Notes: generated by a model from the sequence alone, not told the origin. A stretch of DNA of 64,000 nucleotides from Ralstonia pickettii (GCF_016466415.2 NZ_CP066772.2:1-64000), one strand, 5' to 3'; counted from the first letter of the stretch, positions 10,011-19,684 are shown. Made by a program: numbers and translations.

Positions 10011-10375
10011 CAGTTGGTCCCCTTCTTCACGTTCTTCATCAGGAAATCGATGTACGTTGCCGATTCCGGAAACAGTGCCTTCTCGGTATTGAACTCCTGG
10101 ACCATCTGGTCGTCCTTGCCGAGGCCCGAATACAGCATGCCCAGTTGGGCGTGATAGCCCGGCGGCACGGCGCCATTCGTGGCCTTGATCTTCTCCAGGC
10201 CGCGCTCGAGTTCAGCCACCTGGGCTTCCTTCGCCTCACCCTTGAAGTACTGATACACCTGCGGTTGGTAGCCTTCCCACTGGTACAACGGCTTGGGGCC
10301 GGCGCAACCGGCCAGCATTGCACTCCCGACGGCCACGCCGGCCGCCACGCGCCACATCGCAAACACCTTGCTCAT
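10010..10375 (-). CDS. DUF4810 lipoprotein
   Basis: A 121-residue lipoprotein with signal sequence and lipobox LAGC (Cys24), then PLYQWEGYQPQVYQYFKG, the signature of DUF4810. The remainder looks helical and TPR-like. It sits between a CsgG-like and a DUF799 gene, the same trio found in Neisseria. The trio probably forms an outer-membrane complex, but its cargo is unknown. Translation is coupled to the next gene through TGATG. Confidence 0.88.
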   Translation of the reverse strand: MSKVFAMWRVAAGVAVGSAMLAGCAGPKPLYQWEGYQPQVYQYFKGEAKEAQVAELERGLEKIKATNGAVPPGYHAQLGMLYSGLGKDDQMVQEFNTEKALFPESATYIDFLMKNVKKGTN

Positions 10376-10424
10376 GACAGTTGTTACCCCTTATTTCGTG
10401 TTTTCGTTTTGACTGCGTCTGCGC

Positions 10425-11108
10425 TTATTGCGCGCCCGGCTTCCACGCACCGCTTTCGATGCCGTTGACCAGGTTGTTCACCGCTTCACGCATAGCCAGG
10501 TCCAGCACCTTGCCGTTGAGCGTCGAGTCGTAGCTGGCTGTTCCGCCAAAGCCGATCACTTCACGGTTCGACAGCTTGTACTCACCCGCGCCGCCCACCG
10601 AATACACGACTTCCGACGTCGAAATGTTGACCACATTCAGCGCGACCTTGGCGTAGGCCACCTGCTCCTTGCCGCGGCCGAGGATGCCAAACAGTTGCTG
10701 ATCGCCGGTTTCCTTGCGGCCGAACTCGGTCACATCGCCGGTGATGACGTAGTCGGCGCCCTTGAGTTTCTGCGCGGTGTTCTTGATGGCGGCTTCCTGC
10801 TTGATCTCGGCCATGTTGTCGCGGTCGAGCACCGAGAAGCGGTTCGTCTGCTGCAGATGCGTGATCAGGATGGTCTTGGCCTGGCCGCCCAAGCGGTCCA
10901 CGCCGTCCGAGAACACGCCACGCATGTACGCCGAGCGGTTATCGAATTTGCCCACCGCAATCGGGGCACGCACGCCGGCGTATGGGCGGCTCGCGCTTTC
11001 CACCTTGGCAACCGGCAGCGCCTGCGACGATTCGGTCGCGCACCCGCCGAGCATGCCGAGTGCCACCGCTGCGGCGCCGGCAATCATCAATTTCGAGGTT
11101 TGCTTCAT
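10425..11108 (-). CDS. CsgG/HfaB-family lipoprotein
   Basis: A 227-residue lipoprotein with lipobox LGGC (Cys23) and a CsgG-type domain: PIAVGKFDNRS, then a LINTHLQQ-like ILITHLQQTNRFSVLDRDN, and ADYVITGDVTEF. CsgG forms a nonameric outer-membrane secretion pore for curli, but no csgA, csgB, csgE or csgF genes are nearby. A curli role is therefore unlikely, and a pore or scaffold for the two companion lipoproteins is more plausible. AAGGGAG precedes the ATG at good spacing, in an AT-rich leader unlike the surrounding DNA. It is the first gene of the operon. Confidence 0.88.
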   Translation of the reverse strand: MKQTSKLMIAGAAAVALGMLGGCATESSQALPVAKVESASRPYAGVRAPIAVGKFDNRSAYMRGVFSDGVDRLGGQAKTILITHLQQTNRFSVLDRDNMAEIKQEAAIKNTAQKLKGADYVITGDVTEFGRKETGDQQLFGILGRGKEQVAYAKVALNVVNISTSEVVYSVGGAGEYKLSNREVIGFGGTASYDSTLNGKVLDLAMREAVNNLVNGIESGAWKPGAQ

Positions 11109-11493
11109 TCGACTTCTCCCTTAAAAATACTTAAATCTGATTTTCTAAAATATTATTTCGAGCACTCACGCAAAGCGCCCAGGCACTATCGGCACGGGAT
11201 GACCCGCGCTTGATTGAAAACAGAGGAAATTTTGCATCGGCCCGCAACGCTCCGCGCGAGAGGCAAAACCGTCGCGGATGCACGCGCCGACAGCGTTGGC
11301 AACGCTGTATGTCGCGACGAAACTCCCACACCACCCTTACATTATCTGGACGTCATTGCGTCCATTATTTTCAGGAAAGCGAGAATTGTAACGGCTGATG
11401 CCATTGATGAAAGCAGCAATCGGTCAACTCAAAGCCCCCTCGGATTTCGGGTTGACTTTTTAGAGGCAAAAACCCGCTCGGCGCGCAATTCGG
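11109..11493. other. Intergenic region upstream of the CsgG-like operon
   Basis: No gene is visible in these 385 bp. The part next to the CsgG-like start (11115-11160) is AT-rich and probably carries the leftward promoter. A perfect 8-bp hairpin lies at 11290-11308 (ACAGCGTT, loop GGC, AACGCTGT), and a weaker one, GGACG/CGTCC, lies near 11348. Neither is followed by a T-run in either useful direction. Confidence 0.5.
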
Positions 11494-12264
11494 TTATTCG
11501 CCAAGCCGCCCGGCGCCGCCCACGAATCGCGCGGCGCCTTCCACCCCTTCGGCAAACACGATCGGCGTACCTCGAGCGCCCTCCTGCTGCAACGCGGCCG
11601 CCAACGGCAAATCCCACTGTGCATACGCCGATGCCCGATCGGCCAGCATGCATTGCTGCGGAAACGCGGCGATGTCTCGGGCGAGCTTCTGCGCCGCGGC
11701 CAGCGCTTCGCCGGGGCCGACCACGCGATTGGCAAGCCCCATGGCGAGCGCCTCGTCAGCGGGCACGGCACGGCCAGTCAGGATCATGTCCAGTGCGCGA
11801 CCCATGCCGATGATGCGCGGCAAGCGCACCGTACCGCCGTCGATAAGCGGCACGCCCCAGCGGCGGCAGAACACGCCGAACACGGCATCGCGCTCCATCA
11901 CGCGCAGGTCGGCCAACAGCGCAAGTTCCAGCCCGCCCGCCACGGCATAGCCGCTTACCGCAGCAATGAGCGGCTTGGACAGCGCCATGCGCGAAGGGCC
12001 CATCGGGCCGGGCATGCCGCCGTCAGGATCGAGATGATTGCGTCTGGAAGGATCGCCCACGGCCGTCAGATCGGCGCCGGCACAGAAGTGGCCACCGGTG
12101 CCGCCCAGCACGGCAACGCGTAGCGCGCTATCGGCTTCGAAACGCTCGAACGCGTCGAGCAGCGCCGCGGCGGTCGGACCGTCCACAGCGTTGCGGCACT
12201 CGGGCCGATTGAGCAGGATGGTGCAGACCGGGCCATCGGTCTGGAACAGCACGGCATCGGGCAT
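11494..12264 (-). CDS. Crotonase-family protein (enoyl-CoA hydratase-like)
   Basis: A 256-residue crotonase-fold protein. The oxyanion-hole segments GHFCAGADL and AVSGYAVAGGLELALLAD are present, and the latter carries the first catalytic glutamate. At the place where classic hydratases have PE followed by a GAGG turn, this protein reads FGVFCRRWGVPLIDGGT, so the second catalytic glutamate is replaced by cysteine. It is therefore probably not a standard hydratase and may be an isomerase, hydrolase or decarboxylase of the family. It is transcribed leftwards, 48 bp beyond the end of an RND operon, and may be its distal gene. Confidence 0.85.
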   Translation of the reverse strand: MPDAVLFQTDGPVCTILLNRPECRNAVDGPTAAALLDAFERFEADSALRVAVLGGTGGHFCAGADLTAVGDPSRRNHLDPDGGMPGPMGPSRMALSKPLIAAVSGYAVAGGLELALLADLRVMERDAVFGVFCRRWGVPLIDGGTVRLPRIIGMGRALDMILTGRAVPADEALAMGLANRVVGPGEALAAAQKLARDIAAFPQQCMLADRASAYAQWDLPLAAALQQEGARGTPIVFAEGVEGAARFVGGAGRLGE

Positions 12265-12312
12265 GGGCGGTCTCCACAGCGCGGTACGTTGACAGACCGC
12301 TTGATGCTACAC

Positions 12313-15300
12313 CTAGCGCAGGCCTTGCTCCGACGCGGCCTCGGCACGGTGCCCGTGATGGCGAGCACCGCGGAACTTGCGCAGCGCCCATTCCTTGAAG
12401 TCGTCGACCTTCTCGAACACCACCGGCACCACGAGCAGGCTCAGCAGTGTAGACGTCAGCAGGCCACCTATCACCGCTACCGCCATCGGCGCGCGGAAAC
12501 CTGTATCGCCCTCCAGGCCGAGCGCCATCGGCACCATGCCGGCAGTCATGGCGACCGTGGTCATGACGATGGGGCGGGCACGCTTGTGGCAGGCATCGAT
12601 GATGGCCTCGGTGCGCGACATGCCGAGATCGCGCCGCGCAACGATGGCGTATTCGACCAGCAGGATCGAGTTCTTGGTCACGATGCCCATCAGCATCAGC
12701 AAGCCGATCAGCGCCGGCAGCGACAAGCTGAAGCCGAACAGCGCCAAGAGCCCGAACGCGCCACCCACCGACAACGGCAGCGCCGCCAGAATCGTCACCG
12801 GCTGCGTGAAGTCGTGGAACAGCAGCACCAGCACCGCGTACACGCACAGCACCCCCGCAAACATGGCGAGGAAGAAGCTGCTGAACAGCTCCTGCATGCC
12901 CTCCACATCGCCCGAGGCAATGCGGCGCACGCCCGGCGGCAAGTTCTTGATGGACGGCAGCGCCTCCACCGCCATGTTGGTGTCGCCCAGCGCGCGCCCT
13001 TCCAGCCCGACGCTGATGGTGACGTTGCGGCTGCGGTCATACCGGTCGATCTGTGCGGGGCCGCTGCCGATGGAAATATCGGCGATGTTTTCCAGCGGCA
13101 CCGCGCCGTTGCGGCCCGGCACGCGCAACTGCCGGATCGTGTCGATCTGGTTGCGTGCCTTCGGATCGAGTTCAACGCGGATGTACACCTGCCGCTCGGG
13201 CAGATTCAGCTTGGGCAGGTTGACGTCGTAGTCGCCGGCGGTGGCCACGCGCACGGCCTGGCCGATGGCGGCGGCCGTTACACCTTGCTGTGCCGCGCGC
13301 GCAAAGTCCGGGCGGATGACGATTTCGGGCCGCAGCAAACTTGCCGAAGAGGTCACTGCGCCGAGCCCGGGCACGGTGCGCAGATCACGCATCACATCGC
13401 GTGCGGCTTGCTGAAGCGTGGCCGGGTCGTCGCCGGCAAGCACCACCTGGAGTTGCTCGCCGGAGCCCACCGCGCCGAACGAAATCCGCACGCCCGGCAC
13501 GCCTTCCAGCATTTCGCGCAACTGCCGTTGAACGCCCTGCTGCTTGATGTGCCGGTCATGCCGGTCAGTGAGCGAGATCGTGAGCGTGCCGGTGCGAACC
13601 TCTCCCCCGCTGGAGCCCGGCACGCCGGCCATCACACCGGAGCCGATGGCCGTATAGACGTGACGGACTTCCTTGTGCTGCATCACGATCTTGCGCACGC
13701 GCTCGGTGTTGTCGCGCGTTTGCGCGATCGTGCTGCCGGGCGGGCTTTCCACCGTCATCTGCAGCTGCGCCCAGTCTTCGGGTGGCAGGAACGTTGCAGG
13801 AATCAGCCCGATGATGGCAACCGACACGACGAAGAACGCTGCGGCCATGCCGCCTGTCTTCCACGGATGCTCGAGACACCAGCGTGCCGCCTGCAGATAG
13901 CGCGTCATGACCCAGCCGTCACGGTTGGGCTCGTCCTGCGGTTTGAGCATATAAGCCGCCATCATGGGCGTGAGCAGCCGCGCCACCAGCAGCGAGGCCA
14001 GCACCGCCAGGGAGGCTGTCCATCCGAACTGTTTGAAGAACTTGCCCGAGATACCGCCCATGAACGCCGTCGGCAGAAACACCGCCACGAGTGTGAGCGA
14101 TGTCGCCACCACGGCGAGGCCAATTTCCTGCGCCGCTTCCATCGCGGCCTCCAGCGGTTTCTTGCCGTTGCGCAGGTGGCGCACGATGTTCTCGACCTCC
14201 ACGATCGCGTCGTCGACCAGAATCCCGACCACCAGCGTGAGCGCCAGCAGCGTGATGCCGTTGAGCGTGAAGTCGAGCAACTGCATGGCCGCGAATGTCG
14301 GGATGATCGACAGCGGCAATGCCACGGCCGACACGAACGTGGCACGCCAATCGCGCAGGAACAGCCATACCACGATCACGGCAAGGATGGCGCCTTCGTA
14401 TAGGGCATGCATCGAAGCGGTGTACGCATCCGACACCGGCTTGACCATGTTGTAGACCTCGGTCACATGCACGTTGGGCCGTTCGGCCTGCAGCGCGGCC
14501 AGCGCTTCGCGTACGCCCTTGGCCACCGAGATTTCGCTTGCGCCGCGTGAGCGGAACACCTGGAAGCTGACCACGGGCTTGCCGTCGAACAGCGCCATCT
14601 GGCGTGGCTCGGCTGCGGTGTCGCGCACGTCTGCGACGTCTGCAAGGCGGATGCGCCGGCCGTCGGACAACGGGATGTCCATCTGCGCCAGTTCGCGCGC
14701 GCTCTTCACTGTACCGAGCGTGCGCACCGCCTGCTCCTGCCCGCCGATATTGCCACGCCCACCCGGCGCCTCCTGCTGCATGCCGCGCACTTGCGCGCTG
14801 ATATCCGCCGCCGACACGTTCAACGCCTGCAGGCGCACGGGGTCAAGCTGCACGCGCACTTCGCGGTCCACACCGCCCTGGCGCGTGACCTTGGCCACGC
14901 CATGCACCGACAGCAGGCGCTTGTTGACCGTGTTATCGACAAACCAGGAGAGATCCTCCGCGTCCATGTCGGTCGATTCCACGGCGTACGTCAGCACGGG
15001 CATGCTCGCGAACGTCACGCGCGAGATGACCGGTTCCTGCACGTCCGACGGCAGCTGCGCGCGGATACGGCTGACCGCATCGCGCACGTCATTCACGGCT
15101 TCCTGCACATCCTTCTCGAGCTGGAACTCGACCATCGTGGTCGAACTGCCGTCGTTGATGGTGGAGGTGATGTGCTTGATCGCGCCGATGCTCGCTATGC
15201 TGTCTTCGATCTTGCGCGTGACTTCGGTTTCCATCTGCGTGGGCGTGGCGCCCGGCAGGCTGGCCGTCACGGAGACCGCCGGAAAGTCGATGTCCGGAAA

Positions 15301-15408
15301 ATTCTGGATCGACAGCATCTTGAACGACACCAACCCCGCCACCGTGATCAGGATGAACAGCAGGATCGACGGAATCGGCTTGCGGATCGCCCAGGAGGAG
15401 AAGTTCAT
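12313..15408 (-). CDS. RND multidrug efflux permease (first system)
   Basis: An inner-membrane proton-driven pump of the HAE-1/AcrB superfamily, 1031 residues with 12 predicted membrane helices and two large periplasmic loops. The proton-relay aspartates lie in GILVDDAIVEVEN and the partner lysine is in GIVTKNSILLVEY, so the pump looks functional. FPDIDFPAVSVTASLPGA near the N-terminus is typical of MdtB/AcrB relatives. The ATG overlaps the adaptor gene's TGA by 4 bp. It is the last gene of an OMF-MFP-RND operon. Substrates cannot be inferred and no regulator is adjacent. Confidence 0.95.
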   Translation of the reverse strand: MNFSSWAIRKPIPSILLFILITVAGLVSFKMLSIQNFPDIDFPAVSVTASLPGATPTQMETEVTRKIEDSIASIGAIKHITSTINDGSSTTMVEFQLEKDVQEAVNDVRDAVSRIRAQLPSDVQEPVISRVTFASMPVLTYAVESTDMDAEDLSWFVDNTVNKRLLSVHGVAKVTRQGGVDREVRVQLDPVRLQALNVSAADISAQVRGMQQEAPGGRGNIGGQEQAVRTLGTVKSARELAQMDIPLSDGRRIRLADVADVRDTAAEPRQMALFDGKPVVSFQVFRSRGASEISVAKGVREALAALQAERPNVHVTEVYNMVKPVSDAYTASMHALYEGAILAVIVVWLFLRDWRATFVSAVALPLSIIPTFAAMQLLDFTLNGITLLALTLVVGILVDDAIVEVENIVRHLRNGKKPLEAAMEAAQEIGLAVVATSLTLVAVFLPTAFMGGISGKFFKQFGWTASLAVLASLLVARLLTPMMAAYMLKPQDEPNRDGWVMTRYLQAARWCLEHPWKTGGMAAAFFVVSVAIIGLIPATFLPPEDWAQLQMTVESPPGSTIAQTRDNTERVRKIVMQHKEVRHVYTAIGSGVMAGVPGSSGGEVRTGTLTISLTDRHDRHIKQQGVQRQLREMLEGVPGVRISFGAVGSGEQLQVVLAGDDPATLQQAARDVMRDLRTVPGLGAVTSSASLLRPEIVIRPDFARAAQQGVTAAAIGQAVRVATAGDYDVNLPKLNLPERQVYIRVELDPKARNQIDTIRQLRVPGRNGAVPLENIADISIGSGPAQIDRYDRSRNVTISVGLEGRALGDTNMAVEALPSIKNLPPGVRRIASGDVEGMQELFSSFFLAMFAGVLCVYAVLVLLFHDFTQPVTILAALPLSVGGAFGLLALFGFSLSLPALIGLLMLMGIVTKNSILLVEYAIVARRDLGMSRTEAIIDACHKRARPIVMTTVAMTAGMVPMALGLEGDTGFRAPMAVAVIGGLLTSTLLSLLVVPVVFEKVDDFKEWALRKFRGARHHGHRAEAASEQGLR

Positions 15409-16556
15409 GGCTTGGCTCCGGCTGCGGGCGCCGACGCAGCGGGCATGGAGGCTGCACCGAGGGCCGCCACACGCACCACATCGCCATCGGTCAGGAAGGC
15501 GGCGCCTGCAGCCACAATGCCGTCCTTCGCGCCAATGCCCTGCACGATTTCGACTTGCCCATCCTGGCGGCGGCCAACCGTCACTTTGGTCTGCCGCACG
15601 CGGCCCTGCTCGCCAATCACCATCACGTAGTCGTACCCATCGCGTGAGAAAACGGCGGTCTCCGGCAACGTCGCGGCCGGCGCATCGCCCAGCAGCACAT
15701 CGCCCGAGAGATACATGCCTGCCTTCACGCCGGACGTTGCAGCTTCCGGCGGCAGATCAACGTAGACGAGACCATTGCGCGTGTTGGCGTCGACCGTGGG
15801 AGCGACCTGGCGCACCCGGCCGTTCACCACGCCGCCATCCATGCGGCGCAGGCGTGCGGCCTGACCGGGCTGAATGCGGGGCAGGACGTCGCCGTGCATT
15901 TCAGCGCGCCATTCCAGACGGTTCTTGCGGATCAACTTGAAAAGTTCGGTGCCGGACGACACCACGGCGCCCACGGTCGCCGTTCGTGCGCTGATCACGC
16001 CGTCGTCAGGTGCGACCACGCGGGTGTAACGCAAGCGCAATTGCTGACTCTCGAACTGGGCGCGTGCTGCGGCCAGCTTGGCAGCGGCGGTCTTGGCCTG
16101 CGTGTCGTACTGCATCAGATCCTGTTGGCTGATCGCACCGCTCTTGTCGAGTTCATGCGCGCGGTGCGCCTCGCCGGCGGCTTGCGCGGCCGAGGCCTCG
16201 GCTTCGGCCAGGCTGGCGCGTTGCGCAGCCACATCGGCGCGCACGGTTTCATCCGAAAGACGGGCAAGCAGTTGGCCTTGCTTGACCACATCGCCCACGT
16301 TGACGAGCACCTCCGCCAGCTTCAGCCCGTTCACCTCGGCGCCGATGCTGGCTTCCTGCCACGGCTGCACCGCACCGCTGGCCGTGGCGACGCGCGGCCA
16401 TATCTGCTGCGCGAGATGCGCAACGTTGACAGCCAGCGCCGGCTTGGCAGGCGTCTGCTCGTTCTTCTTGTTTTCGGGCGCAGCTTTGCCGCAGGCCGCC
16501 AGCGCGCCGGCCAGCATCACGGCCAGCGCGGCCATCCAAACTCGTTGTCCTGTCAT
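15405..16556 (-). CDS. RND periplasmic adaptor (membrane fusion protein)
   Basis: A 383-residue adaptor with signal peptide and lipobox LAAC (Cys22), so it is probably lipid-anchored to the inner membrane. It shows a biotinyl-lipoyl half motif (GAEVNGLKLAEVLVNVGD), an alanine/glutamate-rich coiled-coil hairpin at roughly residues 100-165, the second lipoyl half (VVAPDDGVISARTATVGA), then beta-barrel and membrane-proximal domains. It joins the permease and outer-membrane channel. Four-base overlaps with both neighbours indicate coupled translation. Confidence 0.94.
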   Translation of the reverse strand: MTGQRVWMAALAVMLAGALAACGKAAPENKKNEQTPAKPALAVNVAHLAQQIWPRVATASGAVQPWQEASIGAEVNGLKLAEVLVNVGDVVKQGQLLARLSDETVRADVAAQRASLAEAEASAAQAAGEAHRAHELDKSGAISQQDLMQYDTQAKTAAAKLAAARAQFESQQLRLRYTRVVAPDDGVISARTATVGAVVSSGTELFKLIRKNRLEWRAEMHGDVLPRIQPGQAARLRRMDGGVVNGRVRQVAPTVDANTRNGLVYVDLPPEAATSGVKAGMYLSGDVLLGDAPAATLPETAVFSRDGYDYVMVIGEQGRVRQTKVTVGRRQDGQVEIVQGIGAKDGIVAAGAAFLTDGDVVRVAALGAASMPAASAPAAGAKP

Positions 16557-18112
16557 GAAGCGCTTCCGGTATGCGTCCGGCCCTGAGCGGTCGGTGCAGT
16601 GGTCTTGTGATCGGGATGAGGATTGGGCGCATCGTCGCGCCAGCCGCCGCCGACGGCCTTGTACAGTGCGACCCAGGCCTGCGCGCGTTCGAGCTTGACC
16701 GCCGCCAGGGACTGCGAAGCCTGCAACGCAGTGCGCCGCACATCTTCCAACTGCAGCAGGCTGCCCGCCCCCAGACGATAGCGGGCGTTGGACGCTTCCA
16801 GCACCTTTGCATATTGGGCGTCGGCCATCGTAGCGGCGTCGACGCGGCGCTCGGAAGCGTCCAGGCGCACCAGTGCATCTTCCACTTCCTGCACCGCCTG
16901 GCGTACCTTGCTGCGATAGCTGGCCAGCGCCTGGTCGTAACGGGCGCGTGCCGTTTCCACGCGCGCCGCGCCCGCGCCGCCGTCAAAGATCGGTAACGAC
17001 ACCGAGGGCCCGAACGACCAGGACTTGCTTGTCAACGATTGCCCGCCAAGACGGTAAGAATTGATGCCAATGGAGCCGGCCAGCGTAATCGATGGCAACC
17101 GGCTGGCGACTGCCACACCAACATCGGCGCTGGCACCCGCCACCGCGCGCTCGGCCGACGACACATCGGGCCGTTGCGACAGCACCTGCGCCGGCACATC
17201 GGGCACGCCGGCATCGGGCGGCGCCGGAATCTGCGCGCTCGCCTTGGACAGCAACCCGTTCAGCGCATCGTGGTCCAGGCCGGTGAGCGCAACCAGCTTG
17301 TCGATGCCCTGCGCACATTGCGCGCGCTGGCCTTCCAGCGCATTGACGGCATCACCCACCGTGGCTTGCGCTTGCGCAAAATCGGCGGGCGCGACAAAGC
17401 CCGCGCGGAATTTACGTTCGGTCAGTTGCAGCGTTTCCTGCCGGGACGACAGCGTTGCCGCGCCGATGTCGACCAGTGCCTCGCATTCGCGCTGCTGCAA
17501 GTAGGTATTGGCGACCTCAGCCGCCAACGATACGCGCGCGTCGTGCCAATCGGCTTCGCTAGCCGTCAACCGCGCATCGGCACCTTCCAGGCTGCGGCGT
17601 TTGCCGCCGAAGAGGTCGATCTCCCAAGACGCATCAGCCTGCGCCGCCAGCGTGGTGATCGTGCCCAGCCCCAGCGTCGGATTGAGCGCGCCGGCAGAAA
17701 GCCCGCCTGCGCCGCCGGCAAATTGGCTGCCGCCAAATCCGCCCTGCCGCGTAGCAGAGCCAGAGCCCTTCAATTGCGGGAGCAGCGCCGCGCGGCTGGT
17801 CGAAACGCTCGCCCGCGCCTCGCGCACGCGACCTACCGCCTGCGCAATCGTCGGACTGGTCGCATCGGCGTGCTCAACCAACTGGGTGAGTACGGGATCG
17901 TGAAACTGCTCCCACCAGTGCGCCAGCGCCATGCGGCTGCCGTGGTGCGGCAGCGTGGCATGCCAGCCTTGCGGAGCTTCGGTGCCGCTCAGTGGCGGCG
18001 TGTGGTAGTCGCGCCCGACTGCGCAGCCTGCCAGCAACAAAGCCAGCACCAGCGGCGCAGATTGGGCGCGACTGCCGGGCGCACGGCTACCGGCGGGTCG
18101 ACCTGTCTTCAT
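16553..18112 (-). CDS. RND outer-membrane channel (NodT/OprM family)
   Basis: A 519-residue TolC-fold lipoprotein with a long N-terminal signal and lipobox LLAGC near residue 30, followed by GRDYHTPPL, typical of NodT/OprM channels. Two outer-membrane efflux repeats are visible, about residues 75-270 and 295-490. It is the first gene of the operon, so the order OMF-MFP-RND differs from the MFP-RND-OMF order of the second pump in this window. The promoter should lie in the 143 bp up to the DUF3309 gene. Confidence 0.93.
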   Translation of the reverse strand: MKTGRPAGSRAPGSRAQSAPLVLALLLAGCAVGRDYHTPPLSGTEAPQGWHATLPHHGSRMALAHWWEQFHDPVLTQLVEHADATSPTIAQAVGRVREARASVSTSRAALLPQLKGSGSATRQGGFGGSQFAGGAGGLSAGALNPTLGLGTITTLAAQADASWEIDLFGGKRRSLEGADARLTASEADWHDARVSLAAEVANTYLQQRECEALVDIGAATLSSRQETLQLTERKFRAGFVAPADFAQAQATVGDAVNALEGQRAQCAQGIDKLVALTGLDHDALNGLLSKASAQIPAPPDAGVPDVPAQVLSQRPDVSSAERAVAGASADVGVAVASRLPSITLAGSIGINSYRLGGQSLTSKSWSFGPSVSLPIFDGGAGAARVETARARYDQALASYRSKVRQAVQEVEDALVRLDASERRVDAATMADAQYAKVLEASNARYRLGAGSLLQLEDVRRTALQASQSLAAVKLERAQAWVALYKAVGGGWRDDAPNPHPDHKTTAPTAQGRTHTGSAS

Positions 18113-18255
18113 GGGAAGTGTCCTTCGGAACGCAGCTGGGATTATGCCCAGTCAAGCGTCCGCAAGACACCTGCCCCGCTACGGTGCGCGGCCAACCCTC
18201 TGCGACCGGTCAGGCGATGCTCAGAACCGCGCGCACACGGGGGTTGGACTGGGCG

Positions 18256-18411
18256 TCAGATATAGCCCAGGAGTACAAGAATGACCACGATCACTACGAT
18301 CAGCCCAAGGCCGCCCGTTGGCCCGTAGCCCCAACCCCGGCTGTACGGCCACGACGGCAGTGCGCCGATCAGCAGCAAGATGAGAACGATGATGAGGATG
18401 GTGCTCAACAT
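18256..18411 (-). CDS. DUF3309 small membrane protein
   Basis: A 51-residue protein made of two hydrophobic segments (residues 2-18 and 35-51) joined by the conserved linker PSWPYSRGWGYGPTGGLG. This is the DUF3309 signature. It is an inner-membrane protein of unknown function, common and often stress-induced in proteobacteria. The start is fixed by AGGAGG five to six bases upstream of the ATG at 18411. A longer open frame to 18639 has no family support before this methionine. Confidence 0.9.
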   Translation of the reverse strand: MLSTILIIVLILLLIGALPSWPYSRGWGYGPTGGLGLIVVIVVILVLLGYI

Positions 18412-18583
18412 GATGCCTCCTGTTTCTGTGTTGGTATGCCGCCGTTCCGTCGTGGCGCTGCGGCTTACACGGCATCTAGCACGCCCCGTTCCCGTGCAGG
18501 CTCGCTCTGCGGTCTTTTTGATTTCTTGGCAGTTAATTGCGAAATAGTTGAGGTGGCAGTTTCCCGATGTGCCCGTTGTTACG

Positions 18584-19504
18584 TCAGGTAGAAGACTTGG
18601 GCGAAGGCAACGTCTTGGCGCGACCGCCGCGCGTCGCAAGCCAGCACAGGATCGACCCCGCCACCACCATCGCTGCCCCCTTCCAGAACGTCAGGGACAG
18701 CGGGGCATGCAGCAGCGCCGCTGCCAGGGCCGCAGAAAACACCGGGATGAAATACGACGCGCCCGCCAATACCGTGACGTTGCCATGCAAAATGCCGACG
18801 TTCCACGCTGCGTAGCCAAACCCCATTGCCGACGCGGCCAACGCAAGATAGATCAACGCGGACACGCTGAAGTCCATCGCGCCGCCGCCTGTGGCGAAAA
18901 ACTTGATCCACAGGGCCAGCGCGGTCAGGATGAAAAACAGCGTCGCGCCGTTTTTGCCTGCGGCAATCCGGCTGGTGACGGTGCAATACGCCGCCCAGAT
19001 CACCGCGCCCGTGAACGCCAATCCGTAGCTGAGGGGGTTGTCCTTGACGTTCTCCGCCATGCCGGCGATGTCAAGCCCCTGCTCACCGCCCAGCACGAAG
19101 CAGATCCCCAGGATAGAGATCAGCACACCGGGCACGATCAGGGCGTTTGCCCGCTGCTTGTTGAAGGCAATCGCGGACAGCATCGTGAATGTCGGCCACA
19201 GGTAGTTGACCATTCCGACTTCAATCGCCTGCCGCCCGCTGTTGGCATAGCCGATCGACAGCGACAGGCACAGCTCGTAGGACACGAACAACAGGCTGCC
19301 CCACAGCAGGTAGCGCCGCGGAAACGTCTTCAACTGATTGAAACCGACGGTGAATACCAGCAGCCCCGACGCGACCGTATAGATCATGGCAGCGCCACCG
19401 ACGGCGCCCAAATGCTGGCTCACACCCCGGATCAATCCGACGATCGAACTCCACAGCAGCACTGCGATGAGACCGATGAGGGTTGCCCTACTTTTGCTTT
19501 GCAT
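18584..19504 (-). CDS. yddG: YddG-like aromatic amino acid exporter (DMT superfamily)
   Basis: A 306-residue EamA/DMT exporter with ten predicted membrane helices. In enterobacteria YddG exports aromatic amino acids and small toxic compounds such as paraquat. Matches to E. coli YddG run along the length: ATLIGLIAVLLWSS, EVGMVNYLWP, GAVIWAAYCTVTS, GYAAWNVGILHGNVTVLAG and SILCWLATRGG. The ATG at 19504 is preferred because it lines up with the E. coli start and AGGCAGG precedes it; in-frame starts at 19525 and 19531 are possible. It appears monocistronic. Confidence 0.9.
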   Translation of the reverse strand: MQSKSRATLIGLIAVLLWSSIVGLIRGVSQHLGAVGGAAMIYTVASGLLVFTVGFNQLKTFPRRYLLWGSLLFVSYELCLSLSIGYANSGRQAIEVGMVNYLWPTFTMLSAIAFNKQRANALIVPGVLISILGICFVLGGEQGLDIAGMAENVKDNPLSYGLAFTGAVIWAAYCTVTSRIAAGKNGATLFFILTALALWIKFFATGGGAMDFSVSALIYLALAASAMGFGYAAWNVGILHGNVTVLAGASYFIPVFSAALAAALLHAPLSLTFWKGAAMVVAGSILCWLATRGGRAKTLPSPKSST

Positions 19505-19684
19505 AACGCCTGCCTGCACTGACATGTCCACCTGGAGAAAACCGCTTGCTTAGGCCCGGCATCAACGCTGCCGGCAAAAGCGTGCAGTGTACCGGCGGCA
19601 TCGCCCGATCGGCCGACTGCAGCATCCCGGTCTATCGATGTGGCTTCGCTATAAGATGCGGACCATGAAAAATCGGGATTAGCC

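Noticed and set aside
10425-11108. CsgG-like gene as evidence for curli production
   Set aside because: No csgA, csgB, csgD, csgE or csgF-like gene is near, and the DUF4810/DUF799 partners indicate a different system.
12289-14403. 704-codon open frame antisense to the first RND pump
   Set aside because: Low-complexity His/Arg/Gln-rich translation and complete overlap with a gene that has all expected motifs.
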